Position numbers and translations under genes: made by a program
Part shown: positions 1 to 6,455 of the stretch, piece by piece
Layout: every line of letters begins with the position of its first letter
How positions within the stretch are numbered: position 1 is the first letter of the stretch
Notes under the pieces: generated by a model
The model's database searches: none
The model's input: the letters and a program-made list of their open reading frames with translations, nothing else
What the model was told of the DNA's origin: nothing
From: an uncultured Methanobrevibacter sp.
GTDB taxonomy: Archaea > Methanobacteriota > Methanobacteria > Methanobacteriales > Methanobacteriaceae
NCBI GenBank assembly: GCA_902795935.1
Contig: CADBMS010000222.1
Coordinates: forward strand, 1-7,687
Length of the DNA: 7,687 nucleotides
Reading direction: 5' to 3'

Positions 1-171
1 AAAGGATTTTATATCGGATTTAAAGCAACTATTTGTCATTGATTACGATAATATGAAGCCGGTTGCTATTTTAATCCATTCTGGAGCACCACACGATTCC
101 AAAATTTTGATGAAATATTAGAAACACTCAAAAAAAGACGAATTATTAAGAAAAAAAGACAGATTAAATAG
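1..171 (+). pseudogene. Transposase remnant, frameshifted, 5' end outside window
   Basis: This is a decayed internal piece of a DDE-type transposase. Bases 1-33 read KGFYIGFKATI. After one extra base near 34 the reading continues in the next frame as VIDYDNMKPVAILIHSG and then APHDSK. One missing base near 107-109 returns it to the first frame as FDEILETLKKRRIIKK. A further extra A in the seven-A run at 151-157 would give KKDRL before similarity is lost. From memory, the pattern GFK..., PVxILIHSGxPxD, KIFDEIL, LKxRRII is typical of transposases common in Methanosphaera and Methanobrevibacter. The exact insertion sequence family is not determined. Neither end of the element is visible. The gene cannot make a functional product. 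The call rests on joining the frames, which gives a continuous family-like sequence and is unlikely by chance. Confidence 0.8.
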
Positions 172-412
172 TCAAACAATTTTCATAAAAAACAATATAT
201 TTAAAAAGAAATAATCTAGAATCACTAATAAATATAATAAAAAGACTATTATGGGGAACAAACCACAACTGAAGCCTAAAACTATCAAATAATGAAACAA
301 AACTCAAAAACACAATCTACATTATATGCCAAACAACACAAAAATAAAAAAATAGGATTTCTACAAAGCCAAAATATAATTTATCTAAAAATCCTTAATT
401 TTATATACAAAA
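172..412. other. A-rich stretch without a recognisable gene
   Basis: No open frame of useful length with a ribosome binding site is seen on either strand. The plus strand is very rich in A and poor in G. This could be the further decayed 3' part of the transposase before it, but no motif of that family can be read here. A 7-base inverted pair (354-360 with 389-395) is present and is too short to interpret. Confidence 0.4.
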
Positions 413-422
413 TTATATATAA
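413..422 (+). promoter_or_regulatory. Candidate TATA box for the small membrane protein gene
   Basis: TTATATATAA preceded by AAAA fits an archaeal TATA element. It would place transcription start about 25 bases downstream, near 443, giving a leader of roughly 30 bases before the ATG at 472. The surrounding DNA is AT-rich, so chance matches are common and position is the main support. Confidence 0.35.
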
Positions 423-460
423 AGATAATTATTAAAATAATCAAATCCAATATTATAAAA

Positions 461-466
461 AGGTGA
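461..466 (+). promoter_or_regulatory. Ribosome binding site that fixes the start at 472
   Basis: AGGTGA lies five bases before the ATG at 472. An in-frame GTG at 463 falls inside this motif and would have no binding site of its own, so the ATG is preferred. Confidence 0.65.
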
Positions 467-471
467 TTATC

Positions 472-726
472 ATGGTTAATTCAATATTATCTGCAGTATT
501 ATCATTTGTTATTCCTGGTTTAGGTCAAGCATATGCGGGGGAGTTTAAAAAAGGTGCATTATTCTTTTTTATAGCAATACTTATACATTATGGTTGTTCT
601 TATCTTGCAGCTGACATTGCTCATGCTGTAACGCCCATATTTATAACATTTATAGGATTTGTGCCATGGTTATTCCATGCCTATGCGGCTTTTGATGCAT
701 TTACAATGTGGAATTCACTAGTATAA
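472..726 (+). CDS. Small TM2-like membrane protein
   Basis: This gene encodes an 84-residue hydrophobic protein of unknown function. The N-terminal part SFVIPGLGQ (residues 11-19) followed by YAGEFKKG (21-28) resembles the 'hydrophobic-PGLGQ-x-Y-x-G-x-x-x-KG' signature of TM2-like and DUF5683-like small membrane proteins. In those families two or three helices flank a short turn. Likely membrane segments are about 4-20, 29-47 and 53-72. The last ends in WLFHAYAAFDA, similar to the W...YDAY ending of such families. The start is the ATG at 472, chosen from the AGGTGA motif at 461-466. The gene appears to be a single transcription unit with a TATA-like box at 413-422 and a palindromic terminator straight after its stop. 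The family resemblance is from memory and does not define a biochemical role. Confidence 0.75.
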   Translation: MVNSILSAVLSFVIPGLGQAYAGEFKKGALFFFIAILIHYGCSYLAADIAHAVTPIFITFIGFVPWLFHAYAAFDAFTMWNSLV

Positions 727-749
727 TTATTTTGATTGTTAAAATAATG

Positions 750-775
750 TAAAATCTAATTAGATTTTATTTTTT
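750..775. terminator. Palindromic terminator between convergent genes
   Basis: Bases 750-769 form a perfect 20-base palindrome (TAAAATCTAA and its complement), followed by a run of T at 770-775. It lies between the stop of the small membrane protein gene (726, +) and the stop of ubiD (785, -). The T-run suits termination of the plus-strand gene. On the minus strand the 3' arm ends in TTTTA, so the site may serve both genes. Confidence 0.6.
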
Positions 776-784
776 AGTTTATTT

Positions 785-2062
785 TTATTCATATAAACTT
801 ATGCGTTTAAATTTATCTTTTTTAGTTAAAATTTTAGTAGCATCAATACCTATTTTAGTAGTAGTTCCATCAGGTAATGCGGATGGATCTAATGATGATC
901 CTCGTGCACCAGGAATAATAATTATGTCTTCATCTCCTTTTACACGTGTGGCTATAGCATATTCTAATTCTTCAGAATCAAATATATTAATATCAGTATC
1001 AACTACAATAACATGTTTAAGGGATGGGTGTGCAGATAATGCACTTAATATTACATTTTTAGCATCACCTTGAGTTTGTTTATTAATAGATATGGCTGCA
1101 TGTAACCAACAACACCCTCCTTCAGTTAAAACAACATTTTCTACACCTGGAGCCGTATTTTGCACAGCATTAAATATTCTAGGTTCTTGAGGTAATCCTT
1201 GCAAAAGTTTATGTTCAAAACCTGCAGGATAAATTGCATGATAATATGCATCCTCTTTTATATGCATAGTATCTAATTCAATTATGGGTTCATCACGCAC
1301 GACATCATAAGTATCAGTCAAATCTACAAATGGGCCTTCATGAGTACGTTTTTTATTTAAAATTTTTCCTTCAAGGATTATTTCGGCTTCAGGAACATTT
1401 AAACCATTGTTACATTTTATCAGATTTAATTTTCCACCTAAAAAACTATTTGCAACTTCTAATTCATCAACGTTAATAGGAATGCTAGTTGTACTTGCAA
1501 GAAGACATGCAGGATTAATACCAATTACAATACTAATATTTAAATCTTTATTCATAGATTCTGCTTTCTGATGATAAGTGTACAAATGCCGTGGAACTAA
1601 TCTAACAGCTAAGTGATTATCATCTATAACCATCATGCGGTGTATAGAAGCATTACGAATGCCTGTTTCTGGGTCCTGAGCAATTATAACGCCTGCGGTT
1701 ATATATGCTCCACCATCATTTTTATAATGAGTTAATATTGGTAATTTACTTAAATTTGCAGCACTAGAATTATATTTTTCACTAACAAAACTTTTATTTT
1801 CTATTTTTTTAGGATTATTCATCCCATCAATAATAGTATTTGTAATTTGGGGAACAGTAGTATTTAATGCATTGGCAATTTTTTCGCGAGTATTACATAT
1901 GCCTGAAATTATAGGCATGTTGCTATTTTTAATATTTTTTAATATAACAACACTTTTAGGATATTTTTTTAAGATTCTTGCAGCTTCATATTCACTTGAA
2001 ATTTCATCTTCAATAATAACTATCTCAAAATTTTCTTTTAAGATTTTTAAAAAATTTTTCAT
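785..2062 (-). CDS. ubiD: UbiD family decarboxylase (probable trans-anhydromevalonate 5-phosphate decarboxylase)
   Basis: This 425-residue protein is a UbiD-type decarboxylase, shorter than E. coli UbiD (about 497) and in the archaeal range. Visible family motifs are NASIHRMMV (137-145, with the prenyl-FMN site Arg142), PEAEIILEG (224-232), HEGPFVDLT (241-249), VVDTDINIFD (353-362), ELEYAIATR (365-373) and GSSLDPS (388-394). Glu242 and Asp247 occupy the positions of the paired acidic catalytic residues, with Asp in place of the second Glu. Family knowledge: these enzymes use prenylated FMN made by UbiX. In archaea that lack quinones, a UbiD homologue catalyses decarboxylation of trans-anhydromevalonate 5-phosphate to isopentenyl phosphate in the modified mevalonate pathway. 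I infer that role here; the symbol marks the family only. The gene lies 35 bases downstream of purE on the same strand, probably co-transcribed. The stretch before its ATG (GAGTTGAT) is a weak ribosome binding site. Confidence 0.88.
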   Translation of the reverse strand: MKNFLKILKENFEIVIIEDEISSEYEAARILKKYPKSVVILKNIKNSNMPIISGICNTREKIANALNTTVPQITNTIIDGMNNPKKIENKSFVSEKYNSSAANLSKLPILTHYKNDGGAYITAGVIIAQDPETGIRNASIHRMMVIDDNHLAVRLVPRHLYTYHQKAESMNKDLNISIVIGINPACLLASTTSIPINVDELEVANSFLGGKLNLIKCNNGLNVPEAEIILEGKILNKKRTHEGPFVDLTDTYDVVRDEPIIELDTMHIKEDAYYHAIYPAGFEHKLLQGLPQEPRIFNAVQNTAPGVENVVLTEGGCCWLHAAISINKQTQGDAKNVILSALSAHPSLKHVIVVDTDINIFDSEELEYAIATRVKGDEDIIIIPGARGSSLDPSALPDGTTTKIGIDATKILTKKDKFKRISLYE

Positions 2063-2097
2063 AGTTTATCAACTCTTTAAACTATAAAGATTATAAC

Positions 2098-3117
2098 TTA
2101 TTTAACATAATCATTGTATTGTGTTTTAAGTTTGTTTACCTGTTCACCAATTTTTTCATCACCAATACCAATCATTTCAGATGCTAAAACACCAGCATTA
2201 CCACTATTGCCAATACCAACAGTTCCAACGGGAACTCCAGGTGGCATATTAACCATGGCTAATAATGTATCAAAACCATTTAATTTTTGGGGGTTAGGTA
2301 CTCCAATAACTGGTTTTTCGGTTAATGCTACAACAGCACCACTTACATGAGCTGTTAGGCCGCTAATTGTAATGAAAACTTTAACTTCATTCATATTTAA
2401 CATATATTCTTCAAAACGCTCTGGGTAACGGATAGGTGAAATAATATTCATATCATATGTAATACCAACTCGATCTAAGAACATACTGGTTTTTTTAGCA
2501 AGTTTCATATCAGAATAACTACCTGGTATAATGGCCACATCAGGTACTTTATCATGGGTTGAAGATTTAGGGAATTCTTTTTTAATAATTTTTGGAATAT
2601 CAATTTTGTTTGGACAATAATGCTCTCCATAAATATCAGTTTGAATTTTTAATTCATCTTCTTCAAGTTTTTTATAGAAATTGCTCCTATATTTGCTGAT
2701 TCTTTCTCTAAGTTCTAGGTCATATATTGCAATTATTTGTGCAGCAAGTAATGCTCCATTTTCACCTCTGTCAATTCCAACACTAGCTACTGGTGTTGGG
2801 AATGGAGTTTGTACTGATGCAAATAATGCATCTAATCCTTCTATTTTAACATTAACTGGAACTCCAATAACTGGTTTGTGTGTATGGGCGGCAATTATTC
2901 CTTGTAAATGTGCTGCAAGCCCGGCTATTCCTATAAATACTTCTATTCCTTGTTTTGTAGATTCAGTAACTATCTGTTTAACTTTTTCATGCGTTCTGTG
3001 TGCAGAAGCAACTTTTAAGTCGTATGGTATTTTAAGTTCTTCTAAAACAGAAATACTTTTTTTGGCTATATTTATATCGGAAGCACTTCCGAGTATTATC
3101 ATTACTTTAGGCTTCAT
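2098..3117 (-). CDS. purE: Double-domain PurE, AIR carboxylase / N5-CAIR mutase
   Basis: The protein of 339 residues carries two tandem PurE domains, where a usual PurE has about 160-170. Domain 1 (about 3-145) has GSASD (10-14), SAHRTHE (38-44) and GLAAHLQG (66-73). Domain 2 (about 191-335) has GSYSD (199-203), SPIR (227-230) in place of SAHR, GLTAHVSG (253-260) and a canonical MPPGVPVGTVGIG loop (291-303). Domain 2 has therefore lost the catalytic His of SAHR. Domain 1 has an altered loop, TPFPTPVASVGID. A linker at about 146-190 contains CPN. The family makes carboxyaminoimidazole ribonucleotide in purine synthesis. The duplicated form is known to me from Methanobrevibacter smithii. The start ATG has GGTGA at 3126-3130, eight bases upstream. 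It is probably the first gene of a purE-ubiD unit. Confidence 0.93.
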   Translation of the reverse strand: MKPKVMIILGSASDINIAKKSISVLEELKIPYDLKVASAHRTHEKVKQIVTESTKQGIEVFIGIAGLAAHLQGIIAAHTHKPVIGVPVNVKIEGLDALFASVQTPFPTPVASVGIDRGENGALLAAQIIAIYDLELRERISKYRSNFYKKLEEDELKIQTDIYGEHYCPNKIDIPKIIKKEFPKSSTHDKVPDVAIIPGSYSDMKLAKKTSMFLDRVGITYDMNIISPIRYPERFEEYMLNMNEVKVFITISGLTAHVSGAVVALTEKPVIGVPNPQKLNGFDTLLAMVNMPPGVPVGTVGIGNSGNAGVLASEMIGIGDEKIGEQVNKLKTQYNDYVK

Positions 3118-3201
3118 TTTTTAATTCACCAATATAACATAAAAATAGGGTTTGAATAAAAAAATTTTATTAATATACCTATTTTATAATTTATTTTTTT
3201 C

Positions 3202-3215
3202 ATAAAAGCTTTTAT
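3202..3215. repeat. 14-base perfect palindrome upstream of purE
   Basis: ATAAAAGCTTTTAT is its own complement and begins 85 bases before the purE start. It could be an operator or a chance product of AT-rich DNA. No second copy was noticed in the window. Confidence 0.3.
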
Positions 3216-3387
3216 AATAAAAATATGGATTTTTATTAATTTAATATTAATTAATTATTAGATATACTTTAAATATATTTTTAAAATTTGATATCTGTGA
3301 ATTATAGGGGATTATGTATTAAATATGATTATAACATATGTATTTAGAGTTTTTTTATTTTCTTTAATATAGGAATAGTATTAAATT

Positions 3388-3401
3388 ATTGAAATTTCAA
3401 T
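3388..3401. repeat. 14-base perfect palindrome in the divergent intergenic region
   Basis: ATTGAAATTTCAAT is its own complement. It lies about 95 bases upstream of the TATA-like box of the glycosyltransferase gene. It is a possible regulator site, with low confidence because of base composition. Confidence 0.25.
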
Positions 3402-3495
3402 TAAATTGTTAAATTATTTGACAAAATAATTAATTATACAAAAATTAACTTTTTTAAATGAGTATCTCCTTATTTTAATCTTTTTTATTGAAAAA

Positions 3496-3505
3496 TTTAT
3501 ATAAT
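3496..3505 (+). promoter_or_regulatory. Candidate TATA box for the glycosyltransferase gene
   Basis: TTTATATAAT directly preceded by GAAAAA resembles an archaeal BRE plus TATA element. It predicts a transcript start near 3528-3530 and a leader of roughly 70 bases. This is the best promoter-like match in the intergenic region. Confidence 0.45.
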
Positions 3506-3596
3506 ACAAAATTAATAACTTAAGGTATTAGATTTTAATTACTCTTTATCTAATGAAGCTACTTATTATAATAAAATATATGGAGATTAAAAAAAG

Positions 3597-5363
3597 GTGT
3601 CATTACTTATCCTCATTTTAATATTTTCGTTATTAATAAAATCTAAAAAAAATAATAACTTAACAGTTACAGTTGTTATTCCTGCTTATAATGAAGAAAC
3701 TTCAGTAGCACATGTAGTAAAGACTGCATTATCTTGTAAATATGTTAATGAAGTTATTGTTGTAGATGATGGCTCTTCTGATAAAACATATGACATTGCA
3801 ACTTCAGCGGGGGCAAATGTAATTCGCCATGAAACTAATATTGGTAAAGGTTCGGCATTAAACACGGGTTTTAAAAATTCAAAGGGGGATATTATAGTCT
3901 TTGTAGATGGAGATTTGTTAAATTTAACTAAAAAACAAATTGAAGTAATGATTGAACCAATTATTAAGGGTAAAACTGATATCACTAAAACTAAATTTAA
4001 ACGAGAAGCTGGAAGAGTAACTGAATTAACAGCTAAACCTTTATTGGACTTTTTTTTCCCAGAAATTAATTTTGATCAACCTTTAAGTGGACAATTTGCA
4101 GCAAAAAAATCCATATTAAATAAGATGAAATTTGAAAAAGATTATGGTGTAGATGCCGGCATAGTTTTAGATGCTGATGTTTTAGGATTTAGAATAAAAG
4201 AAGTTGATATAGGCCGTATTGAACATGAAATGTCCAATTTAGAAGATTTAAATAAAATGGCAACTGAAGTTGTTCGAACTATAGTTGATCGGGCTATTGA
4301 ATATGGTCGTATTACTATGTTGGATTCTTTGGGTAAATATATTCGTATGGGTGTTCTTGGATTATCTTTGGCTTCATTAGGAATATTTGGTGTATTTTTT
4401 ATAAGGTTTTTATCACCAATATTTTGGTTAGGTTTATTTGTTGTGGGATTAGTAGTGGCCATATATTATATATTTAAACTTGTTAAACGTTCAATTAATA
4501 CATTAAGTTATGAAAAATCTAATTTTCAAACAATTAAATCATTTTTTTATATGCATTCACCAATGTTAGTTTCTGGATTTATTTTACTAGCAATGGTTTT
4601 TACATTATTTGGTGCAATAGAAGTGGAAGATAATCAAATATCTATTGAACCTAACTCCGGAAATCTTATAATATGGCAAAATTCAGAAAATAACACTACA
4701 ATTGATGTTAGGGGTCCGTATACTATTGATGGTGCAATAGAGGGTGAAGAATCTATTATAAGGATTTCACAGGAAGCTTTAGATACTTTAGGTTTGACAT
4801 ATGAAGATAAAATTATACTAACTAATGAATCTTATAATTTTGCAGGGCCACGTACTGGTGGAGAAAATAATATTATCAGAATATCTTCAAATTTAAGAAA
4901 TAAATTATCTTTAAATATTGGGGATGTTATACAGGACAGTAACTTACGTAAACAATTTGTTGGTATTTATGCTTTACATTATTCAAATATTAATATGGGT
5001 TTAGTTAATGGAGTCAGTAAGTACCCAATTGAAAATTTAATTATAAAAGAAGGGATTATTCTTCAACCAACTAAGATGAATAATGCTAAATTAGTTGAAG
5101 TTTTTATTAATAATCAATCAATATTTACTACTTCTGGTATAATGGATAATAAATCATCGTATTTAGTGGCTATAAATAATACTGTTGTTAATAAGATAAT
5201 TTTAACTAATGAATCTGAAACAGTATCCGAATTTGTATATGGAAAGAATATTTACAAAATTGTAATTCGAGATAATGCAAATAGTAATGTTATATTTGCA
5301 GATAATAATACTGGTAAATTCTTAAATTTTGAGATATTTAATTATGATTCAAAATTAGAATAA
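3597..5363 (+). CDS. Membrane-anchored family 2 glycosyltransferase with repeat-bearing C-terminal region
   Basis: The 588-residue protein begins with a short hydrophobic segment (2-14) followed by KSKK. A GT-A fold, family 2 domain (about 22-240) comes next, with VVIPAYNEE (26-34), VVDDGSSD (55-62), VDGD as the metal/nucleotide-sugar motif (103-106) and LSGQFAAKK (163-171). YGVDAGIVLD (183-192) and EVDIGRIEH (202-210) recall dolichol-phosphate sugar synthases and glucosyl-3-phosphoglycerate synthases. Membrane helices follow at about 251-272, 274-295 and 322-340. Positive residues at 294-298 suggest that the catalytic domain is cytoplasmic and that residues 345-588 lie outside. That part has eight N-x-S/T sites and repeated motifs (see the separate entry). 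I do not recognise this C-terminal region. The start is GTG at 3597: an in-frame stop at 3588 rules out longer forms, and GGAG at 3582-3585 is 11 bases upstream. Acceptor and product are unknown; cell-surface glycan or lipid glycosylation is likely. Confidence 0.85.
   Translation: MSLLILILIFSLLIKSKKNNNLTVTVVIPAYNEETSVAHVVKTALSCKYVNEVIVVDDGSSDKTYDIATSAGANVIRHETNIGKGSALNTGFKNSKGDIIVFVDGDLLNLTKKQIEVMIEPIIKGKTDITKTKFKREAGRVTELTAKPLLDFFFPEINFDQPLSGQFAAKKSILNKMKFEKDYGVDAGIVLDADVLGFRIKEVDIGRIEHEMSNLEDLNKMATEVVRTIVDRAIEYGRITMLDSLGKYIRMGVLGLSLASLGIFGVFFIRFLSPIFWLGLFVVGLVVAIYYIFKLVKRSINTLSYEKSNFQTIKSFFYMHSPMLVSGFILLAMVFTLFGAIEVEDNQISIEPNSGNLIIWQNSENNTTIDVRGPYTIDGAIEGEESIIRISQEALDTLGLTYEDKIILTNESYNFAGPRTGGENNIIRISSNLRNKLSLNIGDVIQDSNLRKQFVGIYALHYSNINMGLVNGVSKYPIENLIIKEGIILQPTKMNNAKLVEVFINNQSIFTTSGIMDNKSSYLVAINNTVVNKIILTNESETVSEFVYGKNIYKIVIRDNANSNVIFADNNTGKFLNFEIFNYDSKLE
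4710..5216 (+). repeat. Protein-level repeats inside the glycosyltransferase C-terminal region
   Basis: Residues 372-412 and 416-449 align: both have GPxT, then E-x-x-IIRIS, then LxL, D and I at matching spacing. Over the 24 residues beginning at 387 and 426, ten are identical. A partial third unit at about 520-540 ends in KIILTNES, exactly repeating residues 405-412. The pattern IIRIS...LGL..EDKIIL resembles the short beta-strand/loop signature R-I-S...LGL..GD.I seen in small beta-barrel folds. The fold is not established. Confidence 0.6.
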
Positions 5364-5366
5364 TTA

Positions 5367-5372
5367 TTTTTT
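5367..5372 (+). terminator. T-run after the glycosyltransferase gene
   Basis: Six T follow the stop codon within the 25 bases that separate this gene from the convergent marker protein 11 gene. There is no clear hairpin. Archaeal transcription can end at T-runs alone, so this is the likely termination point. Confidence 0.3.
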
Positions 5373-5388
5373 AAGTAGGTTATCCGGT

Positions 5389-6336
5389 TTAGTTGTCATG
5401 ATAAACTTTAACTGCTTCTTCGCAATCATCATATAAGCCTAATGCTGCTAATGCGCCAATTTTTCCATGTGAACCAGTAACACTAATTAATTCAATACCT
5501 AATTTTTCAGCTATTTTTTCAGCTTCTTCAATACTCATCATGTTTTGTTTAGTACGTATACTGTATTCTCTTAATTCTTCAGGAATCATAATTCCATCAA
5601 GTATTGCAATTGATGTCTTATCAGATAAACTATCCTCTTTAAGAATTTCAATTGTCCTATTAATTAATTCATCTCGTTGTCCTGGCATAATGGCAAAACT
5701 TAAAGCAACTGATACGCAATTTTGAGTTTTATGGGGATTATGGGGGTATAATTGGACAATAATATGGTCTAAATATTCAAAACCTTCATTTGCTAATTTT
5801 AAACCTAAATTATGGGCCATAGTCCAAGTTGCACCTTCATCCTTAGTATCAGTATCATCTACTCCAATAACCACTTTTTCCATTATTGGTGTGATAACAG
5901 CAGCTTTACCTAATTTTGAACCTCCACCAGTTTCATAGAGTTCAACTCTTTTAACACCTTCAGCCATTCCACGACACATTGCAGCTCCAACACCAGCCCC
6001 TGCTAAACCTGCATGAACAACTTTTACTTCATTATCATTTACACTTATTTCTTCAATTCCTGCTGCATTGAAACTTGCTTTAAGTTCTAATGGTGCTTTT
6101 CCTATCTTTGAAATATAAGTATGTTTATTTCCATCTCTATTTGCAGTTAATATGAGTTCACTTGAATTTTGATATTGATAAATCATCCAATGAGATCCTG
6201 ATGGGCATGGATGATATTCAATTAATTCAACTAAACCGTCATCTACTAATGTTATTACTTTTTGATATGGTGCTATCCAGGGGGTGTTAAATTTTTCTTT
6301 TAAATCGTTAGGGCTTAATAATTCCATATGAATCAT
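5389..6336 (-). CDS. Methanogenesis marker protein 11 (TiaS-like domain)
   Basis: The protein has 315 residues, the usual length for methanogenesis marker protein 11, a family nearly confined to methanogens. An N-terminal domain (about 1-105) contains HPCPSGSHWMIYQY (42-55). A glycine-rich turn, AGLAGAGVGAA, lies at 109-119. GVDDTDTKDEGAT (158-170) matches the GIDDTDS motif of TiaS, the tRNA-Ile2 agmatidine synthetase. There it forms part of the phosphate-handling site. GSHGKIGALAALG (288-300) also resembles the TiaS ending of that domain. Its substrate is not known to me, and a role in methanogenesis is inferred from distribution. The first ATG (6336) is preferred because AAGGAG ends four bases before it. 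A second ATG three codons on would be 13 bases away. The gene lies downstream of ribH, separated by a hairpin and its own TATA-like box, so it may be transcribed separately. Confidence 0.88.
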   Translation of the reverse strand: MIHMELLSPNDLKEKFNTPWIAPYQKVITLVDDGLVELIEYHPCPSGSHWMIYQYQNSSELILTANRDGNKHTYISKIGKAPLELKASFNAAGIEEISVNDNEVKVVHAGLAGAGVGAAMCRGMAEGVKRVELYETGGGSKLGKAAVITPIMEKVVIGVDDTDTKDEGATWTMAHNLGLKLANEGFEYLDHIIVQLYPHNPHKTQNCVSVALSFAIMPGQRDELINRTIEILKEDSLSDKTSIAILDGIMIPEELREYSIRTKQNMMSIEEAEKIAEKLGIELISVTGSHGKIGALAALGLYDDCEEAVKVYHDN

Positions 6337-6340
6337 AATT

Positions 6341-6346
6341 CTCCTT
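6341..6346 (-). promoter_or_regulatory. Ribosome binding site of marker protein 11 gene
   Basis: AAGGAG on the minus strand, with a four-base spacer to the ATG at 6336. It decides between two nearby in-frame ATG codons. Confidence 0.65.
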
Positions 6347-6377
6347 TTAATCAGTGAGGGTATTGTAATAATTAAAT

Positions 6378-6387
6378 GTTATAAAAA
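6378..6387 (-). promoter_or_regulatory. Candidate TATA box for marker protein 11 gene
   Basis: TTTTTATAAC on the minus strand lies about 45 bases before the start codon, giving a predicted leader of about 20 bases. Together with the hairpin just upstream at 6397-6423, it suggests that this gene has its own promoter and does not depend on read-through from ribH. Confidence 0.3.
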
Positions 6388-6396
6388 TTAGGAGGG

Positions 6397-6423
6397 TAAT
6401 AAAAAAATTTAGTTTTTTTATTA
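6397..6423 (-). terminator. Hairpin downstream of ribH
   Basis: Bases 6397-6407 and 6413-6423 form a perfect 11-bp stem with a five-base loop. On the minus strand the 3' arm begins with seven T. It lies 32 bases past the ribH stop codon. This suits termination of ribH transcripts, although the stem has only A-T pairs and would be weak. Confidence 0.45.
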
Positions 6424-6455
6424 GTAAATTAAATATAAAGAATAAAATTTATATT

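Larger units (their letters stand above)
3118..3596. other. 479-base intergenic region between divergent purE and glycosyltransferase genes
   Basis: No gene is supported here on either strand. It must hold the promoters of two divergent genes. For purE, AT-rich candidates on the minus strand lie around 3163-3192, but none stands out. For the glycosyltransferase there is a clearer TATA-like box at 3496-3505. Two perfect 14-base palindromes are listed separately. A 7-base inverted pair (3527-3533 with 3548-3554) lies in the probable leader of the glycosyltransferase mRNA. Confidence 0.6.

Noticed and set aside
463..471. GTG start three codons upstream for the small membrane protein
   Set aside because: The GTG lies inside the AGGTGA ribosome binding site that serves the ATG at 472.
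801..1073. Open frame on the plus strand opposite ubiD
   Set aside because: It is a shadow of the UbiD 3' region, with no ribosome binding site or recognisable motif.
2681..3124. 147-codon open frame on the plus strand opposite purE
   Set aside because: It lies wholly across the well-supported PurE coding region, has no binding site, and its Cys- and Ser-rich translation matches no family I know.
3316..3360. Tiny frame after AGGGGATT in the purE-glycosyltransferase gap
   Set aside because: It gives only a few codons before a stop and has no distinctive composition.
4142..4462. 106-codon open frame opposite the glycosyltransferase gene
   Set aside because: It is antisense to a region with clear GT2 and membrane-helix content; no independent support.
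6389..6396. Strong Shine-Dalgarno-like TAGGAGGG on the plus strand
   Set aside because: No start codon with an open frame follows at a useful distance; it lies between two minus-strand genes.
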